A DNA stretch of 5,625 nt from an uncultured Prevotellaceae bacterium (GCA_937892315.1 CALAVF010000228.1:1-5625); one strand, 5' to 3'. Positions 1 through 5,625 are shown, counted from the first letter of the stretch. Numbers and translations: made by a program. The notes: generated by a model not told the origin, from the letters alone.

Positions 1-31
1 ATATAAAATTCGCGAAATCAGGCAAAGTGAC

Positions 32-72
32 AAAAAAAATCTGACCTAACATCAATCGTTGGTCAGATTTTT
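32..72 (-). terminator. Rho-independent terminator after lptC, probably bidirectional
   Basis: A perfect 12-base inverted repeat (35-46 with 61-72, arm AAAAATCTGACC) encloses a 14-base loop. Three further pairs (48-50 with 58-60) can form past a bulged T at 47. Read on the minus strand, the hairpin starts 18 bases beyond the lptC stop codon and runs into eight T residues (complement of the A tract at 32-39), the classic intrinsic terminator layout. Read on the plus strand, the second arm ends in five T residues, so it could also stop a convergent transcript from the left. It implies that the transcript carrying lptC ends here. The remaining 31 bases to the window edge hold no gene that I can support. 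Confidence 0.88.
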
Positions 73-90
73 AGTTTTATGTCTTTATTT

Positions 91-747
91 TTATTCGTTT
101 CCATCAGGTTTTGATGCTTGGATTGTGCCCTCTGCAGCCTGTTCTGCCATCATTTGTGGGTCTGGTTGTGGAGGCGGTTGATTGTCTTCGAGCGGGAACT
201 GCCCTTTTGACTGGTGGATGATGTAATCGGTCATCTGTTCGTTACTACTGAAATTATAGCCAGATAACTTACGTGTTTCACCGTCTATCTCCATGTATCG
301 CTCTGAGTAGATGCGGTGGGCACGTGTGTCCCAGTAGAGTAGGGATGTCTTGAATGTTTCACCCTTTAGATTTTTGACCAGAACTCTGCCGCGTAGTTCC
401 CATAGTTCTTTCTTGTCATAGAAATAAGCCGTGTCGCAAGAGATGTAAGCATCTACTTGATAGGACTCATTGAAGCGTTCGATGAAAAGCCCTTTCTCGA
501 AAGACCAATAGGTAGGGTCGGTCTTGTCGTACATGTACCAGTCTTCGGAAATCATCTTGTAGCGGATGATGCCCGAGTCGCTGATGAGCGTACTGACACC
601 TACGGATTTGAGCCAGGGTAAAGAATCACGCACACCAATGTCTGGACCTTTCTCCTTGTCGTTGTCATCGCATGATTGGAGTGACAACAAAGCAGCAGTC
701 GAGAGGACTGCTGCAATGATGAAGGTATGTGTGATACTTATTTTCAC
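91..747 (-). CDS. lptC: LPS export ABC transporter periplasmic protein LptC, predicted lipoprotein
   Basis: LptC links the inner-membrane LptBFG ATPase to the periplasmic LptA bridge that carries lipopolysaccharide to the outer membrane. The product is 218 residues, near the usual family length. Residues about 48-180 look like the LptC beta-jellyroll: VSTLISDSGIIRYKM near 51, PTYWSFEKGLFIERF near 78, then LRGRVLVKNLKGETFKTSLL near 118 and a YMEI strand near 151. Residues 1-25 are a hydrophobic signal, ending in a lipobox-like LQSC with the candidate lipidated Cys26, followed by DDND. The tail after about 186 is rich in Pro, Gln and Glu and probably disordered. I prefer the GTG start at 747 because it gives a normal MKIS signal peptide. 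The longer TTG start at 768 would add seven residues, mostly encoded by the heptamer repeat. No Shine-Dalgarno is visible. The gene follows the TPR gene by 35 bases and is probably co-transcribed with it. Family confidence is high, start confidence moderate. Confidence 0.88.
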   Translation of the reverse strand: MKISITHTFIIAAVLSTAALLSLQSCDDNDKEKGPDIGVRDSLPWLKSVGVSTLISDSGIIRYKMISEDWYMYDKTDPTYWSFEKGLFIERFNESYQVDAYISCDTAYFYDKKELWELRGRVLVKNLKGETFKTSLLYWDTRAHRIYSERYMEIDGETRKLSGYNFSSNEQMTDYIIHQSKGQFPLEDNQPPPQPDPQMMAEQAAEGTIQASKPDGNE

Positions 748-754
748 TTGCTCA

Positions 755-782
755 AAGTCAACTGTCAATTGTTTACGGTCAA
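755..782. repeat. Degenerate heptamer tandem array (consensus NNGTCAA, four units)
   Basis: On the plus strand, three units of the form NNGTCAA start at 755, 762 and 776, in exact 7-base register. A diverged unit, TTGTTTA, fills 769-775. The array occupies most of the 35-base gap between the TPR gene stop (783-785) and the preferred lptC GTG start (745-747). On the minus strand it reads as repeated TTGAC. The 7-base phasing is seen directly. Its function is unknown, and four imperfect units are few enough that chance or decay of an older array are both possible. Confidence 0.5.
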
Positions 783-2231
783 TTAACGGAGGCGGAGAGT
801 TGTCGTTTCGCCTGCTACGCTAACACGTTCACCTGCCTTGATGCCTGCAAAGAATGCCTCAGACTTCGGATAGAAGTGTGCTGCATAACCAGCGGCTGCC
901 CTGTTTGCCTTGGCTGCAGAAGATGGATCAACAGCGGCTGCTTTGTGGCAATAGTCGGTGGCAAGGCAATAGTAGTAACTTTTCTGAAGGTGGTCACCTG
1001 ATGCCGAACGAGCGATGCAACTTGCCTGCAATAGATAAGCACCACCGTTAGATGGGTTATACTGGAGGGACTTGCGGCAGTACTGACGGCACTGTGCAAG
1101 ATTGCCCTTCTTGTACATCAGAGCGGCTACGATGTAAGAATATTTTGCCTTCTTTGCGTTGTCAGACTCAAGACCGATAGCCTCGTCAAAGTACTGGATA
1201 GCACCATTGATGTCACCATCTTTGAGAAGTTTGGATGCCTTACCGATGGCAGCCTGTGGAGTTTTGTTGATTTGATATGCGTAGTCTGCGGCTACATAGT
1301 AGATGTTAGACTTGTCGCACTCGAAGTTGTTGAGGATAGAAAGCACGGAATTGAGGTAGGCAAGGTTTGTCTTATTTGCCTCAACTTGAGCACCATAGAT
1401 TCTTTCAAGTGCATCGCAGTCTGCTGCACCAGAAGAAACGAAAAGGTCGTTCGCCTTGTACTGTACAGGTTGGTAGTTATCTACAATTTTCTGTGCTTCT
1501 GGCGCCAGTACAATCTGGTCAACCCACTTTGTGGAATCTTCAGAATCCGGGTCTGCAGGAATCGTCTCAGATGGATACTCCTTTGCTTGGTCAAGCAGAC
1601 GGTCGCAGATGTCGTTCGTCTCCATGTAGTCGGTGATAAACTCCTGGCGGATGTCAATGTTGTCCTTGTTTGCCATGAATCGGCGGTTAGAACAATCGAT
1701 GAAGGCGTAAAGAACGAATCCTTCAGTATTTGGTCCCATGTCACCAATGCCTTCCTTGAACATCTTGTAAGCCGTTTCGTTGTCCATTGTTGGGCAGAAG
1801 TAGTAATAGTCGTATGCTTTGCGGCAAATGATATTACCCTTTGTCGATGTTGTTTTTGGAGTAGCGAAAGAATTGAGCGCGTCGAGATATTTCAGACGCT
1901 GGTCATAGATGTTCATGAGTTTCTCGAAGTACTCCTTCTTCTTGGCTGCATCTGTTTCTTTCTGGATGAGATTTTCAAACATCCATGCACCGTCCGTATA
2001 GACACGCACCATTGAAAGTGGAGCCTTTGTGAATACAAACTCCCATGGTTCGAGTGCCTCTACGTAACTCTGACGCTTGAATGCATCTTGATAAAGACTC
2101 AAACTGCCGAGGACGTCTGCACTATCAGGATTGTTGGCAAGACGGTCATTAAGTGATGTGCCTTTGAGGTTCTGAGCAGAAAGTGCGACAGAAACCAGTG
2201 CCAAAGAACAAACTAATAAAATTTTTTTCAT
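783..2231 (-). CDS. Secreted tetratricopeptide-repeat protein, function unknown
   Basis: The product has 482 residues and starts at an ATG followed by two Lys codons. Residues 1-19 form a signal peptide (MKKILLVCSLALVSVALSA) with probable signal-peptidase I cleavage before Gln20, so the protein should be periplasmic. TPR-like helical pairs are clearest in the C-terminal half: about 327-359 (LLKDGDINGAIQYFDEAIGL), 360-394 (MYKKGNLAQCRQYCRKSLQYNP) and 395-437 (ATDYCHKAAAVDPSS). A TPR-like stretch near 46-72 (YVEALEPWEFVFTKAP) begins the mature domain. Residues 220-240 form an acidic, probably loop-like insert. The C terminus has a compact FFAGIKAGERV...TTTLR tail that I recall from Bacteroidales relatives. 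The mature part carries eleven Cys residues (136, 146, 180, 209, 272, 305, 381, 385, 405, 422, 428), many for an exported protein. TPR proteins scaffold other proteins; the partner here is unknown. Downstream lptC and upstream outer-membrane protein suggest an envelope role (inference). Confidence 0.9.
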   Translation of the reverse strand: MKKILLVCSLALVSVALSAQNLKGTSLNDRLANNPDSADVLGSLSLYQDAFKRQSYVEALEPWEFVFTKAPLSMVRVYTDGAWMFENLIQKETDAAKKKEYFEKLMNIYDQRLKYLDALNSFATPKTTSTKGNIICRKAYDYYYFCPTMDNETAYKMFKEGIGDMGPNTEGFVLYAFIDCSNRRFMANKDNIDIRQEFITDYMETNDICDRLLDQAKEYPSETIPADPDSEDSTKWVDQIVLAPEAQKIVDNYQPVQYKANDLFVSSGAADCDALERIYGAQVEANKTNLAYLNSVLSILNNFECDKSNIYYVAADYAYQINKTPQAAIGKASKLLKDGDINGAIQYFDEAIGLESDNAKKAKYSYIVAALMYKKGNLAQCRQYCRKSLQYNPSNGGAYLLQASCIARSASGDHLQKSYYYCLATDYCHKAAAVDPSSAAKANRAAAGYAAHFYPKSEAFFAGIKAGERVSVAGETTTLRLR

Positions 2232-2275
2232 AATAGTCTATTTGAATGTTAATGTTAATCTTTTGAATTCGTGTG

Positions 2276-2283
2276 CAAAGTTA
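2276..2283 (-). promoter_or_regulatory. Candidate -7 box for the TPR-lptC unit
   Basis: Read on the minus strand, 2283-2276 is TAACTTTG, an exact match to the Bacteroidota -7 consensus TAnnTTTG, followed by GC as is common. It lies 44 bases before the TPR gene ATG, giving a plausible untranslated leader of roughly 35-40 bases. No TTTG is present 19-21 bases upstream, so the -33 half is missing or weak. An eight-base match in AT-rich DNA can arise by chance. The tpr and lptC genes may therefore have their own start site or may simply be read from the upstream outer-membrane protein gene. Confidence 0.45.
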
Positions 2284-2327
2284 ATAAATGCGTTTCACAT
2301 TCTTGGAGGTTTTCCCCGTTTTTTGTC

Positions 2328-2356
2328 GGAAAAATCCTATTTTCCATATTGAAAAT
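2328..2356. repeat. Overlapping small AT-rich inverted repeats in the intergenic gap
   Basis: Two 6-base-pair hairpins share the central segment. GGAAAA (2328-2333) can pair with TTTTCC (2340-2345), and ATTTTC (2339-2344) can pair with GAAAAT (2351-2356). The two are mutually exclusive. CCGTTTTTT also occurs twice as a direct repeat on either side, beginning at 2317 and 2358. Read on the minus strand, these lie just after the outer-membrane protein gene stop and before the candidate promoter of the TPR gene. They might act as a weak terminator or 3'-end stabiliser. The stems are short and A/T dominated, so the call is tentative. Confidence 0.25.
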
Positions 2357-2393
2357 CCGTTTTTTATGTAAAAGGATGGCTTTATGTCATTAC

Positions 2394-3740
2394 TTATTTT
2401 ACTTTCCACTTGTAGAACCACCATTCGCTGAATGTGATACCGACACATAACTTTAAGTAGTTCTCTGTAAGAGCACTTTGGCGAAGCGTTGTTGCATTCA
2501 GATATGGAATGTTTGTGTGGATCCACTGAGCGGAAACATTGATTCTTGGATTACTATTCCAGCGTCTGGTTGTGCCGTTGTATATCGGCATTGAAATACC
2601 TGCAGAAACACCAAATTCGTACGGCTTATCCGTTATCGTGTTTGTGATGTCTGCTTTAGCATAAGACTGCGAATAGTATCCACCTGCTTTGTATGTCCAC
2701 CTTTTGAGACCACGGCCGATAGGGTTTGGAGTCCAGTCAAGTCCTGCCGAAATCTTTGTTCGGTCGTTCAGTTGTCCTGTCGTAGAAACATATTTGTCTG
2801 TTGCAGTAGAGTTTGTTATAGAGGTTTGTTGACTGGGGAATTTGCAGTCACTCCATTTCTGTAGTTCAAAGTCTGCTCCAATACGTAATCTGTTTGAATG
2901 ATAGTACGTTACACCCACAGCAATGGTGTGTGGCAATTGAAATGCATTTCGAATGGTGTCAATGGTTTGTGTTTCGCTGCTGTTGTTTGTCTGGGTGTTT
3001 CTGTATGCGTCGTTATTTACGTTGTGACCAAAGGTGTAGGTCGCACCGACAACAACCTTGTCAGTCTTGTTAATTGGCTGAATATACTGAAGTCCCGCTT
3101 GTATGTTGTAGGTGCTAATGTTGGCAGAGTAGGTGCGTTGTATGCTATAGGCAGAACTTTCGCTGAACGCCATTTTCATCTGATGGTCGTAATCGCCCCA
3201 CAGGTAACTGCCATTCACACCAATCGAAATAGGTTTAAAAGGCCGCCATCCAACACCCATAAAAACCTCCCGAAGACCACCCTCACCACTGAATGTATAG
3301 GATGATGTCACATTTTCGGTTCCTTCAAGATTCTCGCTGGAAGAGGCAAAACTGTATTTGATGTTGGTGATAGGCAGGAGTCCGACTGTCAGACCGACAT
3401 TTTTTTTCGCACGGAACTGAAAGGCAAAATAGTCGAAACTTGTATTGCGAATGTTCTGTTGAAGGTTGTCCATCTTATAGTTTCCATTCTGGAGGGAAAT
3501 GCCTATATCAAACAACGCAGTCAGAGAGTCCACCTCAGAATAAGAAGCAGGGTTTGCTATGTTGATTTGCTGTCCGTTACGGAAACCTTGTGCCACTCCA
3601 CCCATGCCTTTGTTGAATCCCATGGCACGTTCTGACTGTATGCCAAAGCCATATCGGGAATATGGAGAATTGATGCCATTTTGGGCATAAATGCACGATG
3701 AAAACAGTGCAAAGGTGATGGCAAGTGATAATTTCTTCAT
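2394..3740 (-). CDS. Outer-membrane beta-barrel protein, OmpP1/FadL-like, SPYSRYG type
   Basis: The product is 448 residues from the ATG at 3740. Residues 1-19 are a signal peptide (MKKLSLAITFALFSSCIYA), with cleavage expected before Gln20. The SSC inside it lacks a hydrophobic -3 residue, so a lipoprotein is unlikely. The mature N terminus has NSPYSRYGFG (24-33), then a Gly-rich FNKGMGGVAQGFRNG stretch and INIANPASYS near 59-68, as in FadL/OmpP1-like barrels, where the N terminus forms a plug. The rest alternates short amphipathic strands and polar Asn/Thr/Ser loops (for example GLTVGLLPITNIKYSF near 116, PISIGVNGSYLWGDY near 170, KISAGLDWTPN near 329), ending in an aromatic strand ENYLKLCVGITFSEWWF and a basic KWKVK tail. 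FadL-family members move hydrophobic substrates across the outer membrane; the substrate here is unknown. A start at 3776 would add 12 residues but lies inside the promoter -7 box, so I reject it. Confidence 0.85.
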   Translation of the reverse strand: MKKLSLAITFALFSSCIYAQNGINSPYSRYGFGIQSERAMGFNKGMGGVAQGFRNGQQINIANPASYSEVDSLTALFDIGISLQNGNYKMDNLQQNIRNTSFDYFAFQFRAKKNVGLTVGLLPITNIKYSFASSSENLEGTENVTSSYTFSGEGGLREVFMGVGWRPFKPISIGVNGSYLWGDYDHQMKMAFSESSAYSIQRTYSANISTYNIQAGLQYIQPINKTDKVVVGATYTFGHNVNNDAYRNTQTNNSSETQTIDTIRNAFQLPHTIAVGVTYYHSNRLRIGADFELQKWSDCKFPSQQTSITNSTATDKYVSTTGQLNDRTKISAGLDWTPNPIGRGLKRWTYKAGGYYSQSYAKADITNTITDKPYEFGVSAGISMPIYNGTTRRWNSNPRINVSAQWIHTNIPYLNATTLRQSALTENYLKLCVGITFSEWWFYKWKVK

Positions 3741-3773
3741 TATTGTAGTGATATGAAATATAGAATTTCTATG

Positions 3774-3804
3774 CAAAATTAAGGCTTTTTACGGAGTCCT
3801 CAAA
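3774..3804 (-). promoter_or_regulatory. Bacteroidota sigma-ABfr-type promoter for the outer-membrane protein gene
   Basis: On the minus strand TTTG (3804-3801) is followed by a 19-base spacer and TAATTTTG (3781-3774). This matches both halves of the Bacteroidota housekeeping promoter (-33 TTTG, -7 TAnnTTTG) at the normal spacing. Transcription should begin near 3770, leaving a leader of about 30 bases before the ATG at 3740. The leader starts with a possible 5-base-pair hairpin (GAAAT 3755-3759 with ATTTC 3765-3769). The site lies in the 120-base gap after the helicase gene, separating the helicase block from the envelope block. I see no convincing terminator in that gap, so read-through from the helicase remains possible. 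Confidence 0.75.
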
Positions 3805-3860
3805 ATTTATGTTATTTATGCGAGTTAAAAAAACTGAAAGCACCTTATGATACTTCTAAT

Positions 3861-5141
3861 TTAAGATTTTGGTCTTGCTTTAGAAGGTCTGTTTTTCTGT
3901 TTTTTGTTGCTTTTGCCAGACGAATCTTTTCGGTGGTTGTTTTTTGAATGTCGCCTTCCGTATGAGTGCCGCTTAGATTTTGAGGAGTGTCCTCCCATTG
4001 AAGGTTTCTCGCCGCATCCTTCTGGTAGTTCCGGCTTTTCAATCTCTTTTTCAATCAGATGCTCGATTTTGAGCAGGTGTTGCCAATCGCGGGGCGTGAC
4101 AAGAGTCACGGCTTGTCCGTCGCGGTTTGCACGGGCCGTACGTCCAATGCGGTGGACATAGTCTTCGGGGTCTCGTGGCACGTCATAATTGATAACCATC
4201 TGTATATCATCAATGTCGATGCCTCGACTTACGATGTCCGTGGCAATGAGGATGCTGATGCGGCGATTCTTAAAGCCAAGCATGATTTCCTCACGCTCTC
4301 TTTGCTCCAAGTCGCTATGCATGGCTCCGACGTTGAAACCAAGCCTTTTCAGTGTCAGGCTTAACTCCTTGACCTTCATCTTGGATGAGGCAAAGAGGAT
4401 GACACGGTCCAGCGATTCATCGCCCAGCACTTTCTCGACAAGTTTGTCTTTCATCCCTTCATAACAGAGGTATGCGATTTGATGAATCTTTTCAGCGGGT
4501 TTAGAAACGGCAATTTTCACTTCAACAGGATTGCGAAGGATATTGTTTGCCAATTTCTGAATGTTGTCAGGCATTGTTGCAGAGAACATGATGGTTTGTC
4601 TGTCCTCCGACAGATAACTGACAATTTTCATGATATCGTCGTAGAACCCCATGTCGAGCATCCGGTCGGCTTCGTCAAGGATGAAGAACGATGTCTTTTT
4701 CAAGTCGATATGCCCTCCGTTCAAATGGCTGATGAGACGTCCAGGAGTCGCAATGATGATGTCTGCTCCGAGTTCGAGCCCTTTGCGTTCTTGTTCAAAG
4801 CGGATGCCGTCATTGCCTCCATATACAGGTACGGACGAGAAAGGCAGGAAATAGGAGAACCCCTCCATTTGTTGGTCTATTTGTTGTGCTAACTCGCGCG
4901 TCGGAGCCATGATGATGGCATTGATACTGTCGGGGTCATGATTATCGGTGAGCAGGTTATTGAGCAGCGGAAGAATGTATGCAGCAGTTTTGCCGGTGCC
5001 GGTTTGGGCACACGAGATAACATCATGCCCATCGAGTATGACGGGAATGGTTTTCTCCTGCACCGGTGTACACTCAACGAAGTTCATTGAGTCGAGTGCA
5101 TCAAGCAGTTGGTCGGCTATGGGCAATTCGTCGAAATACAT
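3861..5141 (-). CDS. DEAD-box ATP-dependent RNA helicase, RhlE-like
   Basis: The product is 426 residues and unwinds or remodels RNA duplexes using ATP, typically in ribosome assembly, mRNA decay or cold adaptation. All core motifs are intact: Q-motif with TPVQ (25-28), motif I AQTGTGKT (45-52), Ia PTRELA (80-85), Ib TPGR (132-135), II DEAD (156-159), III SAT (187-189), V ATDIVSRGID (300-309) and VI HRIGRTAR (330-337). The two RecA-like domains cover about 1-210 and 220-365. From about 377 the tail is a low-complexity, Lys/Arg/Ser/His/Asn-rich stretch of about 50 residues, probably disordered and RNA-binding, as in many RhlE-type enzymes. The ATG at 5141 puts FDEL at residues 3-6, where the Q-motif phenylalanine is expected. 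It follows the DUF4954 stop by one base (TAA, C, ATG), so the two are likely in one operon and may be translationally coupled. It could be named rhlE by similarity, but the exact subfamily cannot be fixed by eye. Confidence 0.96.
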   Translation of the reverse strand: MYFDELPIADQLLDALDSMNFVECTPVQEKTIPVILDGHDVISCAQTGTGKTAAYILPLLNNLLTDNHDPDSINAIIMAPTRELAQQIDQQMEGFSYFLPFSSVPVYGGNDGIRFEQERKGLELGADIIIATPGRLISHLNGGHIDLKKTSFFILDEADRMLDMGFYDDIMKIVSYLSEDRQTIMFSATMPDNIQKLANNILRNPVEVKIAVSKPAEKIHQIAYLCYEGMKDKLVEKVLGDESLDRVILFASSKMKVKELSLTLKRLGFNVGAMHSDLEQREREEIMLGFKNRRISILIATDIVSRGIDIDDIQMVINYDVPRDPEDYVHRIGRTARANRDGQAVTLVTPRDWQHLLKIEHLIEKEIEKPELPEGCGEKPSMGGHSSKSKRHSYGRRHSKNNHRKDSSGKSNKKQKNRPSKARPKS

Positions 5142-5142
5142 G

Positions 5143-5625
5143 TTATTTGATTCGCTCGTTGATGAGTTGCAGTGTCGTTTGTGCTAATAGTGTTTTACGC
5201 TCAATATGTGCGAGTATCTCCTTGACGGTAGAGTTGTTCTCAAATGTACCCCTCACATTTTCAAAGTCCTTGAGTCGCTGCTCCGGATCACCGTCAATAC
5301 CGAATCCTGTTTGGGCATTGAGGTTAAACTCCTTCTTAGCGTCTTCGTAAATCATCTTATCAAGTGCTACAACATTGTTTTTCCATTCGTTGATAGTATC
5401 TATTACCTGCTGTTTTGTCACTTCCTCGAAGGTGCAGCCCCATTGTTGCTCCAAATGAGCTAATGCCCAAGTCCATTCGTAGGAATAATAGTTCTTGTGC
5501 AGTTCTTCAAAGCATTGTTGTATTTGTTCTAATGAAGTGATTTTTCCTTCTTCGATGTCGGCAAGCATTTGGCTTATTGCGCTTCGCGGAGCAATCAGGC
5601 TGCCGCAATCGACCCATTCGCCTGT
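5143..5625 (-). CDS. DUF4954 family protein, C-terminal part (5' end beyond the window)
   Basis: The frame is open to the window edge, giving 160 C-terminal residues. The in-frame ATG at 5568 is internal, because the upstream codons read GEWVDCGSLIAPRSAI, a stretch I recognise from the DUF4954 family (Bacteroidales members there read GEWIDLSGLIAPKSEI). Other family-like stretches are NYYSYEWTWA (residues 50-59 of the visible part), ALDKMIYEDAKKEF and TGFGIDG. The visible part is mostly amphipathic, charged helix. Family members are roughly 650 residues long, and the N-terminal part, not visible here, contains left-handed beta-helix hexapeptide repeats like those of acyl- or nucleotidyl-transferases. 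Biochemical function is unknown; cytoplasmic location is likely. It immediately precedes the RNA helicase with a one-base gap, implying co-transcription. Family recognition is from memory of related sequences and was not searched. Confidence 0.85.
   Translation of the reverse strand, partial: TGEWVDCGSLIAPRSAISQMLADIEEGKITSLEQIQQCFEELHKNYYSYEWTWALAHLEQQWGCTFEEVTKQQVIDTINEWKNNVVALDKMIYEDAKKEFNLNAQTGFGIDGDPEQRLKDFENVRGTFENNSTVKEILAHIERKTLLAQTTLQLINERIK

Noticed and set aside
23..30. TCACTTTG on the minus strand as a -7 box for a gene beyond the left edge
   Set aside because: It differs from TAnnTTTG at one of the two fixed upstream bases, no -33 element is properly spaced (it would fall in the terminator loop), and the downstream gene is not visible.
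1272..2015. A 247-codon open frame on the plus strand, antisense to the TPR gene
   Set aside because: It lies wholly inside the TPR gene and its translation is Val/Cys/Leu-rich with no recognisable domain, as expected of an antisense shadow. The TPR gene has a signal peptide, repeats and a promoter candidate.
2281..2526. An 81-codon minus-strand frame spanning the end of the outer-membrane protein gene and the following gap
   Set aside because: It overlaps the barrel gene in another frame, ends on the candidate promoter, and has no family resemblance or start signal.
2898..3305. A 135-codon plus-strand open frame inside the outer-membrane protein gene
   Set aside because: Its product has no recognisable fold, there is no promoter or ribosome signal, and the opposite strand encodes a convincing barrel protein.
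3685..3740. The outer-membrane protein as a lipoprotein, using the Cys at residue 16
   Set aside because: The -3 position is Phe and the hydrophobic core continues past the Cys to an Ala-Gln cleavage site, which fits signal peptidase I better.
3801..3860. A terminator after the helicase gene
   Set aside because: There is a T7 run on the minus strand (complement of the A tract at 3827-3833), but the bases before it form no stem longer than three or four pairs.
5241..5248. TACATTTG on the minus strand inside the DUF4954 gene as an internal helicase promoter
   Set aside because: It fits the -7 consensus, but the nearest TTTG upstream is only 13 bases away and the match is within coding sequence, so chance is the simpler explanation.

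Overview
The window looks like a chromosomal segment of a Bacteroidales bacterium, most likely Prevotellaceae. The evidence is a promoter of Bacteroidota type (TTTG, 19 bases, TAnnTTTG), the absence of Shine-Dalgarno sequences before the genes, signal peptides ending in a Bacteroidota-style 'AQ', and protein families typical of this order (DUF4954, SPYSRYG-type outer-membrane protein, lipoprotein-type LptC). No exact species can be named from the sequence. All five protein genes lie on the minus strand, so transcription runs from high to low coordinates. There are no tRNA or rRNA genes, insertion sequences, CRISPR arrays or phage genes, and no gene-free stretch exceeds about 165 bases.

In transcription order, the first gene is the C-terminal part of a DUF4954 protein, whose 5' end is cut off by the window edge at 5625. 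One base after its stop codon begins a complete RhlE-like DEAD-box RNA helicase with a basic, disordered tail (5141-3861). A 120-base gap follows and carries a textbook Bacteroidota promoter. That promoter serves a secreted 448-residue protein predicted to be an outer-membrane beta-barrel of the OmpP1/FadL-like kind (3740-2394). A 162-base gap with a -7-like box and small AT-rich hairpins leads to a secreted tetratricopeptide-repeat protein (2231-783). Thirty-five bases further, across a short degenerate heptamer repeat, lies lptC (747-91). It encodes the periplasmic LptC component of lipopolysaccharide export, here predicted to be a lipoprotein. A strong, apparently bidirectional terminator (32-72) closes the unit.

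Functionally there are two blocks. One is DUF4954 plus helicase, a cytoplasmic pair probably co-transcribed. The other is an envelope block of outer-membrane protein, periplasmic TPR protein and LptC, all exported. The grouping suggests, but does not prove, that the two uncharacterised envelope proteins work near lipopolysaccharide or lipid transport. Most of the window is ordinary housekeeping chromosome. I found no convincing mobile, defence or otherwise wholly new system. The points most worth a second look are the lipoprotein form and uncertain start of LptC, the heptamer array before it, and the uncharacterised envelope partners.
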